The notes under the pieces were generated by a model, which worked only from the letters and a program-made list of their open reading frames with translations, did no database searches and was not told the DNA's origin. DNA of 64,000 bases. Origin: Kangiella profundi. GTDB lineage: Bacteria > Pseudomonadota > Gammaproteobacteria > Enterobacterales > Kangiellaceae. The stretch covers positions 930,001-994,000 of the forward strand of contig NZ_CP025120.1 of the NCBI RefSeq assembly GCF_002838765.1, read 5' to 3'. Position numbers and translations under genes: made by a program. Each line of letters starts with the position of its first letter. The first letter of the stretch is position 1. Positions 20,446 through 29,381 of the stretch are shown here, in pieces.

Positions 20446-20882
20446 TGAAAATAGAAGCAAATTCTAAGGCTTTAGTGCATTTTAATATTTTGCTTAAGGA
20501 TGGCTCAGCAGCAGATAGTACCCGAGTTGGAGGTAAGCCGGTTTGGTTTATCTTTGGTGATGGTAGTTTGACGGACAAAGTTGAATTCCAGTTATTGGGC
20601 GCCGAAAAGGGTGAAACTCGAAAGCTGGAAATTCATGGTTCTGATTTCTTCGGTCCTGCCAGTCCTGATAATATTCACTTTATGGATATTAATCAGTTTC
20701 CGGTTGATCTGAAGCTTGAAGAAGGATCCATCATCGCTTTTGAACAGATGGGCGGCGGAGCGATTCCGGGCATGGTCCGTGAAGTAAAGGGTCATTCAGT
20801 CAAGGTGGATTTCAATCATCCGCTGGCTGATCAGGATATTATTGTAGAAGTTGAAGTTGTCGATATTCGGCATCAGGAATGA
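20445..20882 (+). CDS. fkpB: FKBP-type peptidyl-prolyl isomerase (SlpA-like)
   Basis: The 145-aa protein has the SlyD/SlpA FKBP layout: LVHFNILLKDGSAADSTR, an inserted flap, then VKVDFNHPLADQDIIVEVEV. It catalyses proline isomerisation or acts as a chaperone. Its start overlaps the lspA stop by one base, and ispH follows at once, exactly as in E. coli. Confidence 0.93.
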   Translation: MKIEANSKALVHFNILLKDGSAADSTRVGGKPVWFIFGDGSLTDKVEFQLLGAEKGETRKLEIHGSDFFGPASPDNIHFMDINQFPVDLKLEEGSIIAFEQMGGGAIPGMVREVKGHSVKVDFNHPLADQDIIVEVEVVDIRHQE

Positions 20883-20885
20883 GTG

Positions 20886-21821
20886 ATGGATATTGTTTTA
20901 GCTAATCCTCGAGGCTTTTGTGCTGGTGTAGACCGCGCAATTGAGATTGTTAATCGCGCCATTGAAATTTTCGGTGCACCTATTTATGTCAAACATGAAG
21001 TTGTACACAACAAGTTTGTGGTTGATGGTCTGCGTGAGAAAGGTGCCATTTTTATCGAAGATCTCAATGAGGTTCCTGAGCACTCAACGCTTATATTTAG
21101 CGCGCATGGTGTTTCACAACAGGTTCGTCATGAAGCTAAAGAGCGTCACCTCAAGGTCTTTGATGCTACCTGTCCATTGGTGACCAAGGTTCATATGGAG
21201 GTTGCTCGCCACAGTCGTCGTAACGAAGAGTGCGTGCTGATTGGACATAAAGGTCATCCGGAAGTGGAAGGAACCATGGGCCAGTATGACAACTCCGAAG
21301 CGGGCATCTATCTGGTTGAAGATGAGCAGGATGTGGCTGAACTCCAGGTTCGAAATCCAGATGCACTCTTCTATGTTACTCAAACCACCTTATCGGTCGA
21401 CGATACTCAGCGACTGGTCAATGCATTAAAAGGCAAGTTCCCGAATATTCAGGGCCCCAAAAAAGATGATATCTGTTATGCCACCCAGAATCGTCAAGAT
21501 GCAGTTAAGCAACTGGCAGCAGAGTGCGATCTGATTTTAGTTGTAGGTGCGCAGAACAGCTCTAACTCCAGTCGTTTACAGGAACTGGCTGAAAATCAGG
21601 GGTGCCGTTCCTATTTAATCAATAATGCTACTGAGATTGATGCTGGTTGGCTTGAAGGCGTCAAGAAAGTCGGCGTAACTGCCGGTGCTTCTGCACCTGA
21701 AATTCTTGTGCAGGATGTCATTAAATACCTCGAATCTCAGGGTGGTTCAACAGCACTTGAATCTGAGGGAGTCGAAGAAAATATCGTATTCGTACTTCCA
21801 GCGGAATTGCGAGCAGAATAA
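20886..21821 (+). CDS. ispH: 4-hydroxy-3-methylbut-2-enyl diphosphate reductase
   Basis: IspH (LytB) is the last enzyme of the MEP pathway, making IPP and DMAPP with a 4Fe-4S cluster. The three cluster cysteines are in [22 protein letters not shown] and [10 protein letters not shown]. The start is placed at ATG 20886, as homologues begin [14 protein letters not shown] one codon earlier is possible. It provides the isoprenoid precursor used by IspB. Confidence 0.97.
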   Translation: MDIVLANPRGFCAGVDRAIEIVNRAIEIFGAPIYVKHEVVHNKFVVDGLREKGAIFIEDLNEVPEHSTLIFSAHGVSQQVRHEAKERHLKVFDATCPLVTKVHMEVARHSRRNEECVLIGHKGHPEVEGTMGQYDNSEAGIYLVEDEQDVAELQVRNPDALFYVTQTTLSVDDTQRLVNALKGKFPNIQGPKKDDICYATQNRQDAVKQLAAECDLILVVGAQNSSNSSRLQELAENQGCRSYLINNATEIDAGWLEGVKKVGVTAGASAPEILVQDVIKYLESQGGSTALESEGVEENIVFVLPAELRAE

Positions 21822-21871
21822 GCATTTAGAGTCATTCTAACTACCTGATTCTTATCATTTTCCATTCTTTA

Positions 21872-21897
21872 AGCCGATAAATAACCGTTTATCGGCT
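21872..21897 (+). terminator. Hairpin after ispH (probable terminator)
   Basis: AGCCGATAAA-TAACCG-TTTATCGGCT, a perfect 10-bp stem. The following T-run is poor, so termination may be inefficient or factor-dependent. Confidence 0.5.
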
Positions 21898-21929
21898 AAA
21901 TCTTACCGTTTGTCTATTAGTTCGTGATC

Positions 21930-21957
21930 TTGAAGGTTTGTTTTCGTATAACATACT
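21930..21957 (+). promoter_or_regulatory. Possible promoter of pilus cluster A
   Basis: TTGAAG (21930-21935), a 16-nt spacer and CATACT (21952-21957), just upstream of pilV. The -10 match is moderate. Confidence 0.35.
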
Positions 21958-21984
21958 GGTGAAAAACTTATTTTGGACCAGATA

Positions 21985-22656
21985 ATGTTAAAGCAAAAAT
22001 TCAAAACATCCGGACACCCCAAAGTGAAGCTCATATCTTCGAAACAGAAGGGCTTCAGTTTAATGGAAGTCTTGATTGCGATGATCATCATTGCGATTGG
22101 CTTATTGGGCTTCCTTTCTTTACAACTGGCGTCGATCAATTCAAATCAGGAAGGGTTGGCGCGTACTCAGGCGACATTGATTGGCCAGGATTTAGCTGCT
22201 TCAATGCGCGGTAACCGTAAGTTCATAAACCAAGGGGATGGTTCTGCGAATGTCGGTAATACGTATTTAAATAATGCCCTATACAACAACTGCACCACTG
22301 AACCACCTCAAGCTTGTAATGGTGCTGGAGCCAACTGTACCGATGAACAGCAGGCTGAATTTGATGTGTGGAAAGTTTGTGCAACCCTAAGTGGATTTGA
22401 CGGCTCTGTAGCCAATACCGTGGATAATAATCCGATGGTCGGTGGCGAAGTCTATGTATCTTGTGCTGATAGAGAGGGTGGAGACGTTGATGCCTGTTCA
22501 CCTGGATCGACATTATCGATTTATACCTACTGGTTGGCAGGGGCTCTGCGTGAGGATGTGGGTCAAAGTCAGAATATTATAAGAAATGCCCGCTGTGACG
22601 ACTTTCTGCCGCCTGAGCAAGGACATGACTGCATAATCATAGACATCATGCCTTAA
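21985..22656 (+). CDS. pilV: Type IV pilus minor pilin PilV (cluster A)
   Basis: This prepilin has a leader ending QKG before FSLMEVLIAMIIIAIGLLGF, with Glu at mature position 5. PilD would cleave after the Gly. LGFLSLQLASINSNQEGLARTQA is typical of PilV. The soluble domain has several Cys that may pair. PilV, PilW, PilX, FimT and PilE prime pilus assembly and carry PilY1. The ATG at 21985 gives a 23-residue leader; a GTG further on would shorten it. It is followed by pilW after 12 nt. Confidence 0.88.
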   Translation: MLKQKFKTSGHPKVKLISSKQKGFSLMEVLIAMIIIAIGLLGFLSLQLASINSNQEGLARTQATLIGQDLAASMRGNRKFINQGDGSANVGNTYLNNALYNNCTTEPPQACNGAGANCTDEQQAEFDVWKVCATLSGFDGSVANTVDNNPMVGGEVYVSCADREGGDVDACSPGSTLSIYTYWLAGALREDVGQSQNIIRNARCDDFLPPEQGHDCIIIDIMP

Positions 22657-22668
22657 AGGAGCTGACTG

Positions 22669-23421
22669 ATGATTAATTCAAAAATGATGCACTCCCTTAA
22701 AAGTAAACAGCAGGCTTTTACACTGATTGAGTATATGGTCGCTATTTTGCTTGGTCTAATTTTATTGGGTGGATTAACTTATCTGTTTATTGGTATGAAG
22801 CGCTCCAACGACACACAATCTAGCATTGCTCAAATGCAGGAAAGTGGTCGTTTTGCTATGTATTACCTGACTAATGATATTCAATACGCTGGTTGGGCCA
22901 ACGTAGAGGAAAAAGGCTACGGCTTCTATACTTCTCCCGCATTTGACTTTGCTGGTGGCACAACAGACGGTGGCTCTGCCGCTGCAAGCGATTCAATTAG
23001 AATTCGCTATGAAGCCCCAACTGACTGTCTAGGCAATGCCAGTGGCGGCATTGTAGAAAATCGCTACTATGTCGATAGCGGTCAATTAATGTGTCAGGGT
23101 GTTGCTGGTGATCCACAGCCTTTGATTAGTAATGTAGACGCATTGCACTTTTTATACGGTATTGATACCGATGGCGACACAGTTCCCAATAAATTTGTCA
23201 GAGCAGACCAAGTTGCTACAAATGAACGTGAGTCAATCGCTGCCGTAAAAGTTATGCTGATCCTTTCATCTAGCAATGACATTCGCCCGGATACTAATGC
23301 ACAAAGCTTTAGTGTTATGGGTCATGATGATACCTATGATGTAAATGATAAAAAGGCGCGGAAGATCTTTTCGACTACCATTTCTGTTCCAAACAAACCT
23401 GAATTCGTAATTACCACTTAA
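22669..23421 (+). CDS. pilW: Type IV pilus minor pilin PilW (cluster A)
   Basis: The 250-aa prepilin has its hydrophobic helix at FTLIEYMVAILLGLILLGGL, with Glu at position 5. The residue before the cleavage site is Ala (QQA), not the usual Gly. ESGRFAMYYLTNDIQYAGW is the PilW family signature. A strong AAAGGAG lies 8 nt before the ATG. The stop is followed at once by the pilX start region. Confidence 0.9.
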   Translation: MINSKMMHSLKSKQQAFTLIEYMVAILLGLILLGGLTYLFIGMKRSNDTQSSIAQMQESGRFAMYYLTNDIQYAGWANVEEKGYGFYTSPAFDFAGGTTDGGSAAASDSIRIRYEAPTDCLGNASGGIVENRYYVDSGQLMCQGVAGDPQPLISNVDALHFLYGIDTDGDTVPNKFVRADQVATNERESIAAVKVMLILSSSNDIRPDTNAQSFSVMGHDDTYDVNDKKARKIFSTTISVPNKPEFVITT

Positions 23422-23437
23422 TGTGATGGAAAGAATT

Positions 23438-23980
23438 ATGAGAAAGCAATTACCCAAGAATAAAGGTGTGACCTTGGCAATGGTCCTCATCTTTTTATTA
23501 ATACTAACCGTGCTAGGTGTAGCAAGTATGTCTGATTCGGTTATTCAGCAAAAATCTTCGACCAATGTTTATCTGGAGAATGAAGCATTTCACGTTGCTG
23601 AAAGTGCAGTAAGTGCAACCATATACTGGGATGAAATCGCAGGCAATGCTCTTTACGGTACAAATACTTCAGAAACCGAGGTTGGGCAGGAATACTGCTT
23701 AGGTTCCGGTGGAGAACTAACGGCAGTTGATGACGGAACTGCCTGTGCAACAGCATTTGAGGGCAATGCAAACGTTATTGCCTACTCTCGCGTTGAGTAC
23801 CTTGGTTGTGGAACATGCCCCAACTTTGAGTTGGGTGTATCGCCAAGTATTGGCTGTAATGCCTGGAAAATTACCGGTGATGCAACTGTTGCCGAAAAGA
23901 CTAATGTCGCTGTTCAAAGCTGGGTCACGAAAGTGGGTGGCTGCTTCACAGCGGGTAAAGATTTAGAACTAACTCTATAA
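23438..23980 (+). CDS. pilX: Type IV pilus minor pilin PilX (cluster A)
   Basis: The N-terminus MRKQLPKNKG/VTLAMVLIFLLILTVLGVASM is PilX-like. It lacks Glu5, as PilX proteins often do, and carries AFHVAESAVSATIYW afterwards. The ATG at 23438 is preferred to earlier GTG/ATG codons (23423/23426) because GGAAAG lies just upstream and it gives a normal 10-residue leader. Six Cys in the soluble part suggest disulfides. It precedes pilY1 by 9 nt. Confidence 0.87.
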   Translation: MRKQLPKNKGVTLAMVLIFLLILTVLGVASMSDSVIQQKSSTNVYLENEAFHVAESAVSATIYWDEIAGNALYGTNTSETEVGQEYCLGSGGELTAVDDGTACATAFEGNANVIAYSRVEYLGCGTCPNFELGVSPSIGCNAWKITGDATVAEKTNVAVQSWVTKVGGCFTAGKDLELTL

Positions 23981-23989
23981 GGTGTTGCT

Positions 23990-26900
23990 ATGAAAAAGTT
24001 TATATCGCAATTGCTTAAAGGTGCGCTACTCGGACTTTATGTAGCTACACCTTTTGCTTTCACGACAGCGCATGCTGATGATACTGAAGTTTATTTCCTT
24101 GATGGAAACTCGCTGGCGCTACCTAAGCCTAAAATCATGATTGGTCTTGATTACTCTTCGGCCATGAATGGTGGAGGTTTGCTTGATCAATTAAAATCTG
24201 CTTTGAATAAACTAGCTAATGACCCTACTGTCAGCGAAAAAGTTGATTTAGGCTTAACATTAATTGGAAAAGGGCCAGGAAATAAAGGACCAGAGGCTGC
24301 TGTTGTATACCCTACAATTGCTTTTGATGCGCCAACTAGCCCGACTTTTGAGGAGGTTGTCGACTCTCTTAGTTTAAGTAGCACGATTTCAGGTAATACT
24401 CCAACGGTACAGGGCATGTCTGAAATTGCTCGTTATTTTACAGGCGGTCTTCCTAAATATGAGACTGGCGAAACTCACCCTAGAGCAATCTTTGATGGTC
24501 GCTATACTGGTAACAATGATCCAGGTTGTACTAATGCAATGGTTGTTTTAGCTCGAGGACAAATCAATGGTAATGAGTGGCCTGGGGATGTTGCTAGCAT
24601 TGTACCTGAGTCATACTGTGGTGGTGATTGTGATGATTCAGATCTTGTTCGCTATATGCGTGAAGTTTTAAATGTTCAAACCTACTCAATTGATCCGGGT
24701 GCAACCGGTAGAAACGCTGCTAACCTTGATAACTGGGCAAGAGAGGGCGGTACACAACAAGCGATTGATTATGATGCATCGACTCCATGTGAAGCTGAAG
24801 GTGGCTTATGCCAAATTTTACGCGACATTATTGAGCAGGTAGCAGCACAAGGGACTAGTTTCGTGCAGGCCGGTGTGACTGTAAGTCAACAAAACCGTTT
24901 GAATCATGATAATCACCTTTACTTTGCGCAGTTCCAGGCGGACAACATTGCTCGCTGGCCTGGTAACCTTAAGAAGTACAAAATTAGTGGTGGTAATCTG
25001 GTTGACCAGCCCGGAGACTTAGCTGTAAACCCAAATACGGGATTATTCAACGAGGAAAGAGATGACATAACAAACCAAATTACTAGTTCCTGGAGTATTT
25101 GGTCTGATGCTGCAGACGGCAACCAAGTTGAACTTGGAGGTGCTGCAGCGGAGCTGGATCAGTTCTTGGAAAGTCAGCCTGACCCATATTTTCCTCAGTA
25201 CAACACTTACGTCGATTGGACAAGAACCCTCTATACTGACATCAATGGCGCACTTAGTTCAGTTAAAGATTCGACGGGTAAAGCTGACTTTCTGATGGAT
25301 GGAGCAACAGATGAAGAGTTTCAGGACATTAAGGATAGAACTCTGGGCTTCAGTAGAAAGGATGTCGCGATACAGTTAGATGCACCTTTAACGTATACAG
25401 ATCCCGACACGGGAACAACAGTTACAGTCGCTGAAACACAATATGTGATTGAAGATGTAGCCCAGTCAGAGCGTTTAGTGGGAGACCCATTACATAGTGT
25501 ACCTAAAGTTGTTCAGTACAACGATTACGACGACAGTACTGATGATAAATCCGTAGTGTTTATGGGAACCAACCTTGGTTACCTGCATGCGATTGATATT
25601 AGTAATGGTTCAGAGCTTTGGAGTTATATCCCTTACGATATGCTTGGAAAGATGAAAGAGTTCTTAGTTGATGTTCCGATTGATGGTAATTCATTCCTGC
25701 ATAACTATGGGTTAGATGGTGAAATATTTATTGCCCACGCTGATTCTAACGGGAATACTCGCATAGATTTAGCAGACAACCCCGCTACTGAAGAAGTAGA
25801 AACGGCAGAAAAGGCATTGTTATTCATCGGCATGCGTCGAGGCGGTAATAACTACTATGTTTTGGATATTAGTACACCAAATCAGCCTAAATATCTTTTC
25901 AAAATCGAAGGCGGAAGTTCTGGATTTGAGACTCTAGGACAAACCTGGTCAACCCCACTTGTTACCAATATCGAAGACGCCAGTCAGCCGAATGGTGTCA
26001 GAACTGTGGTGATATTTGGTGGTGGCTACGACACGGCAGTTGATCAGCTCTTTGATCATGATGGAGATGGTAATAAAGATCATGATCTTACAGGGACTGA
26101 TTTCGATGGTTCTGAGTTTAACGGAACAGTAAGTAAAGGAAATGACGTCTTTATTTATGACATTAACAGTAAATCAGTACTATGGAAGTTGTCTGAAGCA
26201 TTGCCAACTTTGCATTCGCAGTTATCTGCGGTACCGGCAAATATACGTGCGATTTCGTTAAATAATGACACTACTGTTGACCATTTATACGTCAGTGATG
26301 TAGATGGCCAGATATTCCGCTTGGATATTTTTGAAGATGAAACTGATGGCTTTAAAATTACGGGCGGTCAAATTTTTGATGCAAACTATGGTGTCCTAAC
26401 AGAGAAAGACAAGGCTCGATTCTTCTATGCTCCTTCTGTAGCTTTTATTCCTCGCCCGAATGGTAATTCTTTTGTGGCAGTTGCGGTAGGAACAGGCTAT
26501 CGACCACATCCTCTGAACACAACAATCCAAGATCATTTCTTTATGCTAAGGGATACGGGAGTACTACAAGAAACCCCTACTTATGACTTAATAACTTTTA
26601 AGTCAGGGGAAACTGATGGAGATTTGTTGGATGTAACTGATAAAGTGAATCCAACCAATAGTCCAGATATTGTTGCAGCGCAGGAACCAGCAGATCCTAC
26701 GGCTGAGGCTAAAGATGGCTGGTACATTAAGATGACCGGTCTTCAGATAGCTACAACGAACCCCGATGGTAGTGTAAGCACTAAGGATTACCAGGGCGAG
26801 AAGGTTATTTCAGAAGCTAGAATTCTGTTTGGTAAAATAGTTTTCACCTCCTATGTGCCAACTTATGATTTCGGCACTGTGATCTGCTCACCTGTTGTTG

Positions 26901-27169
26901 GTAGTGGTAAGTTGTATGGTGTTAATCTCATTGATGGAACTTCATTCTTCGATGAGTTCAACAGAACCATTGATCTAATTAGTGACGGTATCCCACCAAT
27001 GTTCCAGTTGTTGTACACGAGTGGAGCGAATACTTCAGGCGGTGACGATGCGGCATTTATTGGTCTAGTTGGTAACGAAGTCATAGATGACGCCTTTACT
27101 GAGGCGTTAACCAAGGGGTATGATGGAGTTATACGTGTTAACTGGCGGAAGAAACCTGATGATGAGTAA
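23990..27169 (+). CDS. pilY1: Type IV pilus tip adhesin PilY1 (cluster A)
   Basis: This 1059-aa exported protein has a signal peptide (to about residue 29), a von Willebrand A-like N-terminal half and a C-terminal PilY1 beta-propeller (about 490-1000), with DPLHSVPKVVQYN, GTNLGYLHAIDISNGSELW and IGMRRGGNNYYVLDIS. PilY1 sits at the pilus tip and controls extension, retraction and surface sensing. Two EF-hand-like calcium loops are visible, DSNGNTRIDLAD (about 584) and DHDGDGNKDHD (about 688). The metal site that should read DxSxS is DYSSA (54-58), so its third ligand is lost. The next gene overlaps its 3' end. Confidence 0.93.
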   Translation: MKKFISQLLKGALLGLYVATPFAFTTAHADDTEVYFLDGNSLALPKPKIMIGLDYSSAMNGGGLLDQLKSALNKLANDPTVSEKVDLGLTLIGKGPGNKGPEAAVVYPTIAFDAPTSPTFEEVVDSLSLSSTISGNTPTVQGMSEIARYFTGGLPKYETGETHPRAIFDGRYTGNNDPGCTNAMVVLARGQINGNEWPGDVASIVPESYCGGDCDDSDLVRYMREVLNVQTYSIDPGATGRNAANLDNWAREGGTQQAIDYDASTPCEAEGGLCQILRDIIEQVAAQGTSFVQAGVTVSQQNRLNHDNHLYFAQFQADNIARWPGNLKKYKISGGNLVDQPGDLAVNPNTGLFNEERDDITNQITSSWSIWSDAADGNQVELGGAAAELDQFLESQPDPYFPQYNTYVDWTRTLYTDINGALSSVKDSTGKADFLMDGATDEEFQDIKDRTLGFSRKDVAIQLDAPLTYTDPDTGTTVTVAETQYVIEDVAQSERLVGDPLHSVPKVVQYNDYDDSTDDKSVVFMGTNLGYLHAIDISNGSELWSYIPYDMLGKMKEFLVDVPIDGNSFLHNYGLDGEIFIAHADSNGNTRIDLADNPATEEVETAEKALLFIGMRRGGNNYYVLDISTPNQPKYLFKIEGGSSGFETLGQTWSTPLVTNIEDASQPNGVRTVVIFGGGYDTAVDQLFDHDGDGNKDHDLTGTDFDGSEFNGTVSKGNDVFIYDINSKSVLWKLSEALPTLHSQLSAVPANIRAISLNNDTTVDHLYVSDVDGQIFRLDIFEDETDGFKITGGQIFDANYGVLTEKDKARFFYAPSVAFIPRPNGNSFVAVAVGTGYRPHPLNTTIQDHFFMLRDTGVLQETPTYDLITFKSGETDGDLLDVTDKVNPTNSPDIVAAQEPADPTAEAKDGWYIKMTGLQIATTNPDGSVSTKDYQGEKVISEARILFGKIVFTSYVPTYDFGTVICSPVVGSGKLYGVNLIDGTSFFDEFNRTIDLISDGIPPMFQLLYTSGANTSGGDDAAFIGLVGNEVIDDAFTEALTKGYDGVIRVNWRKKPDDE

Positions 27170-27659
27170 ACAGAACACTAAAGCATTTACAATCATCGAA
27201 CTGATGACAACTGTTGCAATTGTGGCCATTATGGCTGCAATTGCCGTTCCGGGCATGAGAAACCTGATAATGAATAATCGCTTGGTCGGTTTTAGTAACG
27301 ATATTGTTAGCTCGGTATCAGCGGCTCGTAATGAAGCCATTGGTTCACGTCAGCAGGTAGCTATTGAGCCAAATGGTGGCGATTGGTCTCAGGGCTGGCG
27401 AGTTTTCGTCGATGCTAACGATAGTGGTACATTCGATGCTGGTGAGGAAATCGTAAGAGAAATTGAAGCCTATCCAAGCTCTATGAGTGAGAATGCTTCA
27501 CCAGGTAATAATATTGTTTTTACCTCTAGAGGCATTATGAGTAATCTTGGTGGTTGGGGTACATTGACCATTTGTGATGATCGAGGTGCTGGGCGCTCGA
27601 TTAATATAGCTGGTGCTGGCAATGTTACTGTGTCTAAAATTGATGTTGGGGGATGTTAA
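27159..27659 (+). CDS. fimT: FimT/GspH-type minor pilin (cluster A)
   Basis: This prepilin MMSKQNTKA/FTIIELMTTVAIVAIMAAIAVP has Glu5 and Ala at -1. The soluble part has the GspH/FimT pattern SNDIVSSVSAARNEAIGSRQQVAI, GWRVFVD, and the C-terminal IVFTSRGIMSNLGGWGTLTICDDRGAGRSI. FimT is a minor pilin of the priming complex and, in some species, binds DNA for uptake. The ATG at 27159, inside the pilY1 end, has GGAAG 7 nt upstream and is preferred over a longer frame from 27120. Confidence 0.9.
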   Translation: MMSKQNTKAFTIIELMTTVAIVAIMAAIAVPGMRNLIMNNRLVGFSNDIVSSVSAARNEAIGSRQQVAIEPNGGDWSQGWRVFVDANDSGTFDAGEEIVREIEAYPSSMSENASPGNNIVFTSRGIMSNLGGWGTLTICDDRGAGRSINIAGAGNVTVSKIDVGGC

Positions 27660-28063
27660 CTTTGAAAAGAAATAGAATTAAAGCATTTACCTTAATGGAA
27701 GTCATGATTGTGGTTGCCATTGTTGCTATCTTGGCAGCTATTGCGGTGCCGATGTACACTGAGCAGGTCAAAAAGGGCAAGCGAAATGATGCGATGCAAG
27801 CACTACTTGCGGCATCTGAAGCAATGGAGAGATATAAAGCTGCAAATTTCTCATACAATGGAGCTGTTCTGGGTGACTTCTTCAATACACAAGTGCCAGT
27901 TGATGGTGGTGCCGCGTATTACACCTTGTCTCTTGAAAACTTATCAGCAACAACATACAGGATAAGAGCTGCTGACACTGGCTCAATGGAAGGAGATGGT
28001 GATTTAACCATAAACCAAGCTGGACAGAAGACATATAACGGAAATCCTAACTGGCCTGACTAA
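27653..28063 (+). CDS. pilE: PilE-like minor pilin (cluster A)
   Basis: The 136-aa prepilin has FTLMEVMIVVAIVAILAAIAVPMY with Glu5, Ala at -1 (IKA), and the PilE pattern YTEQVKKGKRNDAMQALLAASEAMERY. The ATG at 27653 abuts a GGGGG run and overlaps the fimT stop. A TTG at 27662 would be better spaced from that run and would give a leader of eight residues (MKRNRIKA), like FimT. It ends cluster A and is followed by a strong terminator. Confidence 0.88.
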   Translation: MLTLKRNRIKAFTLMEVMIVVAIVAILAAIAVPMYTEQVKKGKRNDAMQALLAASEAMERYKAANFSYNGAVLGDFFNTQVPVDGGAAYYTLSLENLSATTYRIRAADTGSMEGDGDLTINQAGQKTYNGNPNWPD

Positions 28064-28100
28064 CCGATAGAATCTTTATACCTACAAGCAATATTGTATC

Positions 28101-28129
28101 CAACCCGTTCTGTGAACGGGTTGTTTTTT
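28101..28129 (+). terminator. Intrinsic terminator of pilus cluster A
   Basis: CAACCCGTTC-TGT-GAACGGGTTG hairpin (10 bp) with six T. Confidence 0.92.
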
Positions 28130-28233
28130 ATACAAAACCCTACAATTTAAATACATATCTCAAATAGTACACATCTCTTGAATCTCTAGAATAAATCCGG
28201 CAATTGGTGGAACCTTAACAGATTGAGGGAGCT

Positions 28234-28785
28234 ATGAGCTGGGGTAGTGAAGTTACAGTTGGGATGCAGCGTGTATCCATTAATCAAGGACACTTTCAGA
28301 AACAAGCTGGATTTGGCCTTGTTGAATCATTTATTAGTATTATCTTATTAGCAGGCTTTTTATTAAGTGCTTGTCATCTTTTACTCAATCTATTTTCCTC
28401 TAAGTTACTTGATGAAACAGCCTCTAAGTTAATTGACTCTTTCCAAAAAGCTCGCCAGTTAGCGATAGAAACTAATACTAGTATCCAAATAACAGCAGTG
28501 AATAACAGTTGGGGCAATGGCTGGGAACTAATTCCTTTGGATTCTTCTACAAACAGCTCTGCAGTATACAAACAGGAGCAACTTGCTGAGCCTGTTGTCT
28601 TTGTAGGCCATCAGCAACAATCCATCATATTTAAATCAAACGGTATGACCTCAAATTTGAATCCCTTAGGTGATAGCGGACTTATATTTTGTAACGCTAA
28701 TGGCAAAGGCAGGAGGTTAACCATGCTTGCATCAGGAAGGGTGCAGGTCAGTAATATTAAACAAGAGTGTGGGGTTTCATCATGA
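28234..28785 (+). CDS. fimT: FimT/GspH-type minor pilin (cluster B)
   Basis: A second FimT-like prepilin, with leader ending KQAG before FGLVESFISIILLAGFLLSA and Glu5. The soluble part carries KLIDSFQKARQLAIETNTSIQI, NGWELIPLD and the C-terminal IIFKSNGMTSNLNPLGDSGLIFC. It is strongly diverged from the cluster A copy. A GGGAG precedes the ATG at 28234; an ATG at 28264 would give a shorter leader. It opens cluster B, where FimT comes first instead of after pilY1. It overlaps the next gene as ATGA. Confidence 0.85.
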   Translation: MSWGSEVTVGMQRVSINQGHFQKQAGFGLVESFISIILLAGFLLSACHLLLNLFSSKLLDETASKLIDSFQKARQLAIETNTSIQITAVNNSWGNGWELIPLDSSTNSSAVYKQEQLAEPVVFVGHQQQSIIFKSNGMTSNLNPLGDSGLIFCNANGKGRRLTMLASGRVQVSNIKQECGVSS

Positions 28786-29381
28786 TAAAACAAGCGGGCT
28801 TTTCTTTAATGGAAGTGCTCATCACCATTCTCTTGGTGAGTATAGGTCTGTTGGGGTATGCAGCTTTGCAAATGGGCGCATTAAACAGCTCTCTGGATTC
28901 ATTCTCGCGTTCGCAGGCAAGCATAATTCTCGAAGATGCGGCTGCTCGTATTCGTAATAATGCAGAGTACATGAAGAATGATTTCGGGTTAGCAAATGCC
29001 TATACCGGAGATGTTGCATCTAAGTCTGTTTATCAATGGTGTGATATTGAGAGTGGCATTATCCCAGAAGCATCTTGCGACTCCGATTCTAACTGTTCTA
29101 TGAGTGACTTGGCCAAACAGGATATTTTTGAGGTTTGTTCCAGTTTGGTTGATACCAAAATTCCTACGGGAATAGTAGGTGCTAGTTGTTTTGATCGCGA
29201 CGAGACTGGCGACACTGATAAATGTAGCTATGGTTCGCGTATGTCGCTGTTCTTAGCCTGGAAAGGTACTGAGCGCGAAGATGTCAGCGGAAAAACTGAA
29301 TACAGTCAAAATACTCGTTGTCAAAGTGAACTTGGATTAGACAGTGATTACGCCTGTGTCCAGTTGGAGATAGTTCCATGA
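28782..29381 (+). CDS. pilV: Type IV pilus minor pilin PilV (cluster B)
   Basis: MIKQAG/FSLMEVLITILLVSIGLLGYAALQ is a PilV prepilin with a very short leader of six residues and Glu5. SSLDSFSRSQASIILEDAAARIRNN matches the paralogue in cluster A, and several Cys are shared in the soluble domain. The ATG overlaps the stop of fimT (ATGA). The end also overlaps the start of pilW, so the four pilin genes are translationally linked. Confidence 0.88.
   Translation: MIKQAGFSLMEVLITILLVSIGLLGYAALQMGALNSSLDSFSRSQASIILEDAAARIRNNAEYMKNDFGLANAYTGDVASKSVYQWCDIESGIIPEASCDSDSNCSMSDLAKQDIFEVCSSLVDTKIPTGIVGASCFDRDETGDTDKCSYGSRMSLFLAWKGTEREDVSGKTEYSQNTRCQSELGLDSDYACVQLEIVP

Noticed and set aside
24900..27340. 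Minus-strand open frames within pilY1 and fimT
   Set aside because: Low-complexity shadows of the plus-strand genes; none has a plausible start region or recognisable motif.
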